Assembly: GCA_031278575.1 (NCBI GenBank)
Contig: JAITKD010000225.1
Coordinates: 1 to 5,040, forward strand
Origin: Spirochaetaceae bacterium
GTDB taxonomy: Bacteria > Spirochaetota > Spirochaetia > Treponematales > Breznakiellaceae
Direction of reading: 5' to 3'
Length of the DNA: 5,040 bases
The position numbers were made by a program, and so were the translations under genes. Positions within the stretch are counted from its first letter, which is position 1; each line of letters opens with the position of its first letter. A model generated the notes under the pieces. The model worked only from the letters and a program-made list of their open reading frames with translations. It made no database searches and was not told the DNA's origin. Shown here piece after piece: positions 1 through 5,040 of the stretch.

Positions 1-1037
1 TCCTCCGGGACGTATTTGACCTTGCCCGCGGGGATGCTTAAATCGACGGAGGCGACCTCATTGCCCACAAGGGCGGCCATCCTGCCGTATTTCCCCTGGG
101 CCAGAAGCTCCGCGGCGGCGGTCCCCAGGCTCGTGGCCAGGACCCGGTCCGAGGCGCTGGGGATGCCCCCCCGTTGTACATACCCCAGTACCGTAGCCCT
201 GGTTTCCATCCCCGTCTCCGCCTCAATTTCCCGGGCGATCTTATACCCCAGGGAAGGGGTTTGTTCCCGGTGTTTCTTCCGGTCCTTTTTATCCATCTTT
301 GCCTCATCCACCGAGAGGGCCCCTTCGGCGGCTACCACAATGGAAAACCCCCGGCCGCTTTGGAAGCGTTTCTCCAGGTGCCGGCCTATGGCCTTGATAT
401 CGTAGGGTTTTTCCGGGATGAGGATCACATCCCCCCCCCCGGCCACCCCGGCGTAGAGGGAAAGCCAGCCGGTTTTATGGCCCATAAGCTCAATCACCAT
501 AACCCGGTTATGGCTTTGGGCCGTGGAATGAAGCCGGTCGATGGCTTCGGTGGCGATGGAAAGGGCGGAATGGAAACCGAAGGTGCGATCCGTACCGATA
601 ATATCGTTGTCTATGGTTTTGGGGAGCCCGATGATATTAAGCCCTTCCTTGGCCAGGAGGTACCCCGTGGTATTGGTCCCGTTTCCCCCCAGGACCACGA
701 GGCAGTCCAGGTTGAACTTGCGGTAATTTTCCTTGATGGCCGCCACCTTATCCGCCCCCAAATCACTGTCGTACTCCCCAGGTTTGGATTTAAAGGGTTT
801 TTCCCGGCTTGTCCCCAGGATGGTCCCCCCCCGGGTCAGGATCCCGGAAAAATCCCGGGGGAGGAGGAGCCGGGCGTCCCCCTCAATAAGTCCCCGGTAC
901 CCGTTGGCAATCCCCAGGACGCTCATGTTATACCGGTCATAAGCCGCCCGGCATACCCCCCGGATAGCGGCATTCAACCCCGGACAATCCCCGCCGCTGG
1001 TTAAAATGCCGAATGTTTTTGTCAAACTGTTTCCCAT
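1..1037 (-). CDS. pfkA: 6-phosphofructokinase (group III-like, G104/K124 type), 3' end beyond the window
   Basis: This enzyme phosphorylates fructose 6-phosphate to fructose 1,6-bisphosphate in cytoplasmic glycolysis. Reading leftward from the ATG at 1037 gives 345 uninterrupted codons to the window edge. Family members of this subtype have about 360 residues, so only a short C-terminal tail is missing. Visible motifs are the nucleotide loop TSGGDCPGLNAAIRG (residues 13-27), GGNGT (117-121), the catalytic PKTIDND (139-145, with D143 matching E. coli D127), MGHKTGW (185-191), AAEG (236-239, matching E. coli E222) and RATVLGYVQRGG (280-291). G120 and K140 match E. coli positions 104 and 124. 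By the usual rule G104 points to ATP as phosphoryl donor, while K124 is shared with PPi-type enzymes. A basic stretch (about 244-262) is absent from E. coli PfkA but, from memory, typical of clostridial and spirochaetal relatives. The ATG lacks a Shine-Dalgarno; an in-frame TTG at 1025 has GGGA just upstream and gives an N-terminus closer to E. coli PfkA. Confidence 0.95.
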   Translation of the reverse strand, partial: MGNSLTKTFGILTSGGDCPGLNAAIRGVCRAAYDRYNMSVLGIANGYRGLIEGDARLLLPRDFSGILTRGGTILGTSREKPFKSKPGEYDSDLGADKVAAIKENYRKFNLDCLVVLGGNGTNTTGYLLAKEGLNIIGLPKTIDNDIIGTDRTFGFHSALSIATEAIDRLHSTAQSHNRVMVIELMGHKTGWLSLYAGVAGGGDVILIPEKPYDIKAIGRHLEKRFQSGRGFSIVVAAEGALSVDEAKMDKKDRKKHREQTPSLGYKIAREIEAETGMETRATVLGYVQRGGIPSASDRVLATSLGTAAAELLAQGKYGRMAALVGNEVASVDLSIPAGKVKYVPE

Positions 1038-1100
1038 ATTTAGAGTATAATCACACCGGCGGCACTGTACTAGTCTTGATATGTGGAGTAAAGTTCTTAT
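1038..1100. promoter_or_regulatory. Divergent promoter region between pfkA and the exported hydrolase gene
   Basis: This 63-bp spacer is the only non-coding DNA between two divergent genes, so it should carry at least part of both promoters. A TATAAT lies on the plus strand at 1046-1051. A TATACT lies on the minus strand at 1049-1044. The two -10-like boxes therefore overlap almost completely. No good TTGACA-type -35 box is correctly spaced for either: the closest on the minus strand is AGTACA (1071-1066), and on the plus strand TTGTCA (1019-1024) sits too far away. A GGAG at 1085-1088, 12 bases before the ATG at 1101, is the likely ribosome binding site for the rightward gene. The promoter assignment is inferred from consensus matching only. 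Confidence 0.4.
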
Positions 1101-3260
1101 ATGCAGAGGTTTTTCCGCGGTATAACGCTTCTTTTTATCCTTTTTTGGGGTTATGGTCCCCCGCCGGCGCTTGCCCGGACCTTCCCGGTGGGCGCTTCCA
1201 TGCTTGTCGGCACCGACCGGGGTTTGTACAGCCTAAGCGGCAATGGAACCGTCATCCCCCTCAGGACCGGAGAGGGGGAGGGGGTACGGAAAATTATCCG
1301 GATCGGAACTTTGTGGACTATCCTGGGGGATCAGGGGATCCTGGTTTCCCCGGACCTGCGGAACTGGGAAAGCCGGAACGAGGGCCTTCCGGTAAAAACC
1401 GTCAAGGTATACGAGGGGGGGCAAAAATCTTTTGTACCCCTGATCCAGGAGATAAAGGATCTGGAATATAACCCGGAAAACCCCGATATTATGGTCTGCG
1501 CCACCAAGGATATGGTTTTCCTCACCCGGAACGGGGGGTTCCGCTGGGAAAGTTTGGGGGCTCCCCCCTATCGATCCAACGGCATTAAGGCGGTGGCCGT
1601 GGCGGAACTCCCGGAGCTTACGGTGTTTCTTTCCCATAGTATTTACGGTATTCATTATATTACCCCCGGCAAAACCGGGTCCCGGTGGATTGAATTGAAC
1701 GACGGGCTTGAAAAAATGGAAACCACCGATAATCCCGATGAAGTTTCGGATATCGCCGTGGGTTTTCCCGAAGGGGGAACATCCCCATGGCCGGTTTATG
1801 TTTCCCAGACCTTCCGCGGCCGGGTGTACCGCCTCGACTGGGCGGAGAAACGCTTCGACCTTTTCTGGTCTGACCCCGCGGAAACAGGCGCCGTGGATTC
1901 CCTTTCCGTGGAGGAAAAGACCCTCCGGTTTGTCCGGGACGGGGCCGTCATGGAAATTCCCCGGCAGGAACCGATCCGGGAGGGGCGGCAGCGGCAGGAC
2001 CTTAAGCGGATTATCCTGGACCTTCCCCGGAGCGCCGGTATTAACCCCAATTGCCTTTATATGGATAATCCCGGTGATGAGGGGCCCGTTAAGCTCTCGG
2101 AGCTTTGGCTTTTGGAAGATACCGTGAGGAACGGCCGGTCCGCCGCCTATTATACCGCATTGGGCAAGGAGGGGATCTACCTTCCGGTAAATCATGCCCT
2201 GGACGAAAAAAGCCTTAACCCCTACCTGGAACTGCTGGAAAGCCGGGGGCTTAACATGGTGGTGGTGGATATGAAAGATGATTGGGGGCGACTCCGGTTT
2301 ACCCCCGGCAATCCGGCGATTACCGAAAAAGGCCGGGTTTTCAGGCCCGTGGATATCGACCGTTTCCTCAAAACCATGAAGGACCGGGGGATATATACGG
2401 TTGCCCGGATCGTGGTTTTTAAGGACCCGGAACTCGCCGGAAAAGGGGGGGGGAAATACGCGGTCTGGGACGCCCAAACCGGCCGGGCCTGGATCGGCTA
2501 TTATGACCGGCGGCAGCGGAAACCCCCTCCCGGCCAGGCCCCGGCGGCAAACCAGGACCCCCTGGTACAGATGCTCCCCGCGGATGATCCCGAATATGAG
2601 ATTGTCCGGACCTTCTACGATGAACGCTGGGTGGACCCCTATTCCGAAGAAGTCTGGGAATACATCGCCGCCGTCTCCCGGGAGCTTTATGAACGGGGGT
2701 TTGATGAAATTCAGTTTGATTATATCCGGTTCCCCACCGACGGGATTAACCTCGGCAACGCCCGGTACCGTTGGCGGGAACAGGGGATGGACATGGAAAG
2801 CGCGATCCTGTCCTTTCTCCGCCACGTCCGGTCCCGGCTCAACGCCCCCATCTCTATCGACATTTACGGCGCCAACGGCTGGTACCGTACCGGGGCCAGA
2901 ACCGGTCAGGAAGTGGAGCTTTTGGCCCCCTATGTGGACGTGATCTGCCCCATGTATTATCCCAGCCATTTTGAGCAGACCTTTCTCGCCCAGGTCCCGG
3001 CGGAACTCCGGCCCTACCGGATCTATTACCAGGGGATTAAAAGAGCCGCCCTTATCGCCCGGAACAAAATTGTGGTACGGCCCTATGTGCAGGCATTTTT
3101 TCTTAACGTTGCCTATGACCGTACCTACTATAACGCCGATTATGTCCGCCGGGAGATTGAGGGGGTCCGCCATGCGGGAAATTCCGGCTTTACCTATTGG
3201 AACAACTCCGGCCGTTACGACGACATTCCCCTGGCCGGTGCCGGGAACGAAGCCCCCTAA
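1101..3260 (+). CDS. Exported putative glycoside hydrolase: Asp-box propeller-like N-terminal half and DUF4015 (GHL13) C-terminal domain
   Basis: The start at 1101 is preceded by GGAG and gives a clear signal peptide: arginines at residues 3 and 6, a hydrophobic core (8-19), and an ALA cleavage motif at 23-25. The protein is therefore exported, with no lipobox cysteine. Residues about 35-290 are beta-rich, with Asp-box-like motifs SPDLRNW (83-89) and TRNGGFRW (142-149) and similar strand patterns that suggest a sialidase/VPS10-like propeller. Residues about 355-710 match the DUF4015 putative glycosyl hydrolase family (a predicted TIM barrel): KEGIYLPVN, VVVDMKDDWG (387-396), ARIVVFKDPELA (435-446), WVDPYSEEVW (510-519), GFDEIQFDYIRFP (533-545), YVDVICPMYYPSHF (611-624) and GFTYWNN (696-702). 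Acidic candidates for catalysis are D390, D393, E536 and D540. A proline-rich insert sits at about 470-500. The substrate is unknown; a polysaccharide or envelope glycan is an inference. It reads away from pfkA and probably stands as a single-gene unit ending in a hairpin. Confidence 0.85.
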   Translation: MQRFFRGITLLFILFWGYGPPPALARTFPVGASMLVGTDRGLYSLSGNGTVIPLRTGEGEGVRKIIRIGTLWTILGDQGILVSPDLRNWESRNEGLPVKTVKVYEGGQKSFVPLIQEIKDLEYNPENPDIMVCATKDMVFLTRNGGFRWESLGAPPYRSNGIKAVAVAELPELTVFLSHSIYGIHYITPGKTGSRWIELNDGLEKMETTDNPDEVSDIAVGFPEGGTSPWPVYVSQTFRGRVYRLDWAEKRFDLFWSDPAETGAVDSLSVEEKTLRFVRDGAVMEIPRQEPIREGRQRQDLKRIILDLPRSAGINPNCLYMDNPGDEGPVKLSELWLLEDTVRNGRSAAYYTALGKEGIYLPVNHALDEKSLNPYLELLESRGLNMVVVDMKDDWGRLRFTPGNPAITEKGRVFRPVDIDRFLKTMKDRGIYTVARIVVFKDPELAGKGGGKYAVWDAQTGRAWIGYYDRRQRKPPPGQAPAANQDPLVQMLPADDPEYEIVRTFYDERWVDPYSEEVWEYIAAVSRELYERGFDEIQFDYIRFPTDGINLGNARYRWREQGMDMESAILSFLRHVRSRLNAPISIDIYGANGWYRTGARTGQEVELLAPYVDVICPMYYPSHFEQTFLAQVPAELRPYRIYYQGIKRAALIARNKIVVRPYVQAFFLNVAYDRTYYNADYVRREIEGVRHAGNSGFTYWNNSGRYDDIPLAGAGNEAP

Positions 3261-3304
3261 GGAAGCACCGATTTATTCAATCGAGAATAAATCGGCGCTC
3301 CTTT
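3259..3304 (+). terminator. Stem-loop at the end of the hydrolase gene, possible terminator
   Basis: CCGATTTATTC (3268-3278) and GAATAAATCGG (3285-3295) form a perfect 11-bp stem around a 6-base loop. With one mismatch and one bulge, the pairing extends outward to the AA of the TAA stop codon (3259-3260) against TT at 3302-3303. The stem is long but the T tract after it is short (three T), so it may be a weak terminator or an mRNA 3'-end stabiliser. It is the first hairpin after the rightward gene. Confidence 0.5.
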
Positions 3305-3311
3305 AACGTAA

Positions 3312-3328
3312 GGTAAACAAAGTTTACC
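3312..3328. repeat. Short inverted repeat in the convergent spacer
   Basis: GGTAAAC (3312-3318) and GTTTACC (3322-3328) form a perfect 7-bp stem with an AAA loop. No T tract follows on either strand. The right arm can pair instead with sequence further right (see the findings), so this hairpin may be one of several alternative folds. Confidence 0.5.
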
Positions 3329-3329
3329 C

Positions 3330-3355
3330 TATTTGCGCAATGAAATGAGCAAATA
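3330..3355. repeat. Inverted repeat in the middle of the convergent spacer
   Basis: TATTTGC (3330-3336) pairs perfectly with GCAAATA (3349-3355) across a 12-base loop. A small palindrome, TTGCGCAA (3333-3340), overlaps the left arm. The stem is AT-rich and of modest strength, and its function is unknown. Confidence 0.4.
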
Positions 3356-3357
3356 CA

Positions 3358-3401
3358 TTAGGGAAACGCTATTAGCGTCAAGTTAATCAGCGTTTCCCTA
3401 A
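3358..3401 (-). terminator. Long inverted repeat over the stop codon of the PilZ gene, possible terminator
   Basis: TTAGGGAAACGCT (3358-3370) and AGCGTTTCCCTAA (3389-3401) are perfect 13-bp inverted repeats. ATTA (3371-3374) and TAAT (3384-3387) add four more pairs after a one-base bulge, giving a stem of about 17 bp. The right arm contains the TAG stop codon of the leftward PilZ gene (3398-3400). It is the strongest stem in the spacer, but no convincing T tract follows on the minus strand, so the terminator role is inferred from position. It could instead block convergent transcription or protect the mRNA 3' end. Confidence 0.5.
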
Positions 3402-4630
3402 ACATGGCCGGCCAGAAAGGCGGCGTCCGAATCCGTCAGGATTTTACCGTAGATACATTCAAAGAGAAACCTTACGTCCTCGGGGGCCATATCCAGGAAA
3501 CGGCAGCCGAAATACCCCATGGAGTTTTCCTTATATTGCCGGACTATCTTGACGTTACATTGGATGGTCCGATTGGGGGCGATCATTTTGAGCGCCAGTT
3601 CACTGTCCGGCAGCAGGGTAACGGGAAGGGATGCAAGGGGATAGGCAAATAACATACCCGATGCGCTGATATCAATAACCGTACCTTTCAGGGGTTCATT
3701 TTTTAATCTACCCGACTCAAAGTACCCGTTCAGTTTTAAAGAAAAGGCAAAAATATGGGCGAATTGATAAAGAATATTTATGATCGAAAAATTAAAAGGA
3801 GGCATTCCTTCTTGATTGATCCACGCGTGGATATACCCGATTATATATTCCTGGAAAAGAATGGGAACCCAAACATCGGAAAGTATCCCGGCGTCAAATT
3901 TTGTTTTGATAAACCGGTCAAGGGTATCGTTCAAATAGTTTTCCCTCACACCGGTATCTTCCAGATATCGGAGGAACATTTCCTCGGTGATAAGCCTTTT
4001 TTGGGGATACGGATCGGTCTGGGGCAGTTTGGATAGGGGGGAAGGAAGGAAAATGGCCTTTCCGGTCTGGGCAAGGAGCCGTTCTTCAAGGGCGGTAGGT
4101 TTTACCCCCTTAAAAATTACCAGTTTATATCCGCTGGCGATATTTTTAACCCATTGGGCCAATTGCTTAATAAGCCCGGAGAAGTTGTTCGGATCCATCT
4201 GATTTATAAAATCGTCCAGTTCCACCGGTTCGTATTCAGACAGCTTGGGATAATGGAGGGAGTACCGATCCCCCAAAAAACTGAGCTGGATCTGGAGGTC
4301 CTGAGGACGGGTCACCCGGGAGTAGGATCGGATCAAATTTCTGAAGAGCGCTTCCGGTACATCCGTGATGATACTATTATCCTTAATGGCGGTTACCTTG
4401 ACGGAAAAACTCATAAGCCGGCCCCGGTAATCAAACATAAGGTTCATCTTTTTTTTAGGTTTAAGTCCCTCCACCGGGTTATTCGATTGAAAATAAATTT
4501 CATTTTTAATCGGCCGGTTTACGGTAAGTACATATTCTGTACGGTTATTCAAATACATAAGGGGAATGTTTTCATCGTAAAGGGTCTTGAGTAAAAAATC
4601 TTTTTCAATATGTTGAATTGGCGTCGCCAT
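3398..4630 (-). CDS. PilZ-domain protein with YcgR-like N-terminal domain and GAF-like middle region; probable c-di-GMP receptor
   Basis: The 410-residue protein has no signal peptide or membrane segment, so it is probably cytoplasmic. Residues about 30-95 are beta-rich and resemble the N-terminal domain of YcgR-type proteins. They lead into overlapping RxxxR motifs, RNLIR (97-101) and RSYSR (101-105), followed by V106. Residues about 160-305 contain a region whose second half (VPILFQEYIIGYIHAW, 255-270, then a long hydrophobic helix) looks GAF-like. The C-terminus has the PilZ signature DISASG (320-325), then CNVKIVRQ and GYFGCRFLD (372-380). In characterised PilZ proteins, RxxxR and DxSxxG together bind cyclic-di-GMP. 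The length and the middle region recall DUF1577-type spirochaetal PilZ proteins, but that family name is from memory. The ATG at 4630 has a strong AGGGG ribosome site (4640-4636) that overlaps the upstream stop codon, so translation is probably coupled to the upstream gene. Confidence 0.8.
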   Translation of the reverse strand: MATPIQHIEKDFLLKTLYDENIPLMYLNNRTEYVLTVNRPIKNEIYFQSNNPVEGLKPKKKMNLMFDYRGRLMSFSVKVTAIKDNSIITDVPEALFRNLIRSYSRVTRPQDLQIQLSFLGDRYSLHYPKLSEYEPVELDDFINQMDPNNFSGLIKQLAQWVKNIASGYKLVIFKGVKPTALEERLLAQTGKAIFLPSPLSKLPQTDPYPQKRLITEEMFLRYLEDTGVRENYLNDTLDRFIKTKFDAGILSDVWVPILFQEYIIGYIHAWINQEGMPPFNFSIINILYQFAHIFAFSLKLNGYFESGRLKNEPLKGTVIDISASGMLFAYPLASLPVTLLPDSELALKMIAPNRTIQCNVKIVRQYKENSMGYFGCRFLDMAPEDVRFLFECIYGKILTDSDAAFLAGHV

Positions 4631-4635
4631 TTTTA

Positions 4636-4640
4636 CCCCT
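4636..4640 (-). promoter_or_regulatory. Shine-Dalgarno of the PilZ gene overlapping the upstream stop codon
   Basis: Read on the minus strand, AGGGG lies five bases before the ATG at 4630, and its AG is the end of the upstream TAG stop (4641-4639). Ribosomes finishing the upstream gene would be at the PilZ start site, which suggests translational coupling and settles the PilZ start codon. Confidence 0.75.
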
Positions 4641-5040
4641 AAAAAAAACGTTCGTAAGGAGAGAAGTCGTATTTGTACGGTTCCTCACCTTCCCCAATAG
4701 CTTTTATGTTTTCTAATATAATTTCCTCAAGAAGCCAATTGTTATTTTCCTTACGAAGGTACAATTCCCCAGCCGCTGCCGCGGCGCTGCCGATAAACCG
4801 GAACAGAAAAGAGGTGCTTCCGTCGGGTTCTTCCTGCCCTCCCCCCAGGTGATATTTCCGGGGCCTAACCTGTTTGAGGGTTCCGAAAAAACCATCCCAA
4901 AAATCATTTCCCAATGGGGAAAGGAGCCGGGAATTTCTATTTTCGTAAAACAAAGCGGTCATAAGGCTCCGGGCAGAAACATAGGCGTCATCCGGGGCTT
5001 GCCCCCTGCCCAATTCACCGATGACGGCGTCCCGGGGATA
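4639..5040 (-). CDS. Unrecognised protein, C-terminal part; 5' end beyond the window
   Basis: The frame is open from the right edge to the TAG at 4641-4639, giving 133 visible residues. The first possible start inside the window is a TTG at 5013, but it has no good ribosome site and the frame stays open upstream of it, so the gene probably begins outside the window. I do not recognise the family. The visible part has a likely helix (SARSLMTALFYENR), a WDGFF segment, a glycine-rich loop, and then a strand-rich region (FLFRFIGSAAAAAGELYLR, then NNWLLEEIILENI). It ends in an aromatic tail, YDFSPYERFF. The helix-then-strands order with a late tryptophan is loosely like NTF2-type folds, but this is a weak guess. 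It lies eight bases upstream of the PilZ gene on the same strand, which suggests a shared operon. Its last codons run through a T8 tract. Confidence 0.7.
   Translation of the reverse strand, partial: YPRDAVIGELGRGQAPDDAYVSARSLMTALFYENRNSRLLSPLGNDFWDGFFGTLKQVRPRKYHLGGGQEEPDGSTSFLFRFIGSAAAAAGELYLRKENNNWLLEEIILENIKAIGEGEEPYKYDFSPYERFF

Noticed and set aside
38..307. Possible frameshift in pfkA, suggested by an 89-codon minus-strand frame and several homopolymers
   Set aside because: Reading from 1037 to the left edge gives 345 codons in a single frame, with conserved motifs before and after every homopolymer. The 89-codon frame is an out-of-phase shadow.
174..1004. A 276-codon open frame on the plus strand opposite pfkA
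   Set aside because: It lies wholly within an unmistakable phosphofructokinase on the other strand. Its translation is low in complexity and high in proline and glycine.
1233..3173. A 646-codon open frame on the minus strand, antisense to the hydrolase gene
   Set aside because: The plus-strand frame has a signal peptide, family motifs and a ribosome site. The antisense translation is rich in G, P and H with no recognisable domain, as expected of a codon-bias shadow in GC-rich DNA.
3261..3397. Possible CRISPR array or insertion-sequence remnant in the convergent spacer
   Set aside because: The repeats are inverted pairs of different sequence, not regularly spaced direct repeats. There is no transposase fragment or target-site duplication.
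4154..4594. A 146-codon open frame on the plus strand opposite the PilZ gene
   Set aside because: It shows no family motif, and the minus-strand frame has the PilZ signature and a strong ribosome site.

Overview
The window looks like bacterial chromosome of about 50-55% GC. The best guess is a treponeme-like spirochaete. That guess rests on the 6-phosphofructokinase subtype, on a PilZ protein with a long extra middle region, and on GC-rich genes with many G/C homopolymers. None of these is a species-level marker, so the assignment is an inference of moderate confidence. No tRNA, rRNA, CRISPR array, transposase or phage gene is visible.

Layout. Positions 1-1037 (minus strand) hold nearly all of a 6-phosphofructokinase gene whose C-terminal end lies beyond the left edge. 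A 63-bp divergent spacer (1038-1100), with -10-like boxes on both strands, separates it from a 719-residue exported protein (1101-3260, plus strand). That protein has a signal peptide, an Asp-box/beta-propeller-like N-terminal half, and a C-terminal putative glycoside hydrolase domain of the DUF4015/GHL13 type. A 137-bp spacer (3261-3397) follows. It is packed with inverted repeats that also reach into the stop codons of both convergent flanking genes. Positions 3398-4630 (minus strand) hold a 410-residue PilZ-domain protein, probably a cyclic-di-GMP receptor. Just upstream, at 4639 to the right edge on the same strand, lies the 3' part of an unrecognised gene. Eight bases separate the two genes and their signals overlap, so they are probably co-transcribed and translationally coupled.

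How the parts relate. Phosphofructokinase is central glycolysis and is probably next to the hydrolase gene by chance. The exported hydrolase would act on a polysaccharide or the cell envelope outside the cytoplasm. The PilZ gene and its upstream partner form a separate unit, probably linked to c-di-GMP control of motility, envelope or surface functions. The two transcription units converge on the hairpin-rich spacer.

Points most worth a second look: (1) the PilZ protein, where the RxxxR motif and the DxSxxG motif are about 215 residues apart with a GAF-like segment between them; (2) a U_UUU_UUU slippery heptamer at the junction of the unknown gene and the PilZ gene, where a -1 shift would fuse them; (3) the mutually exclusive hairpins in the convergent spacer; (4) the Asp-box plus GHL13 architecture.
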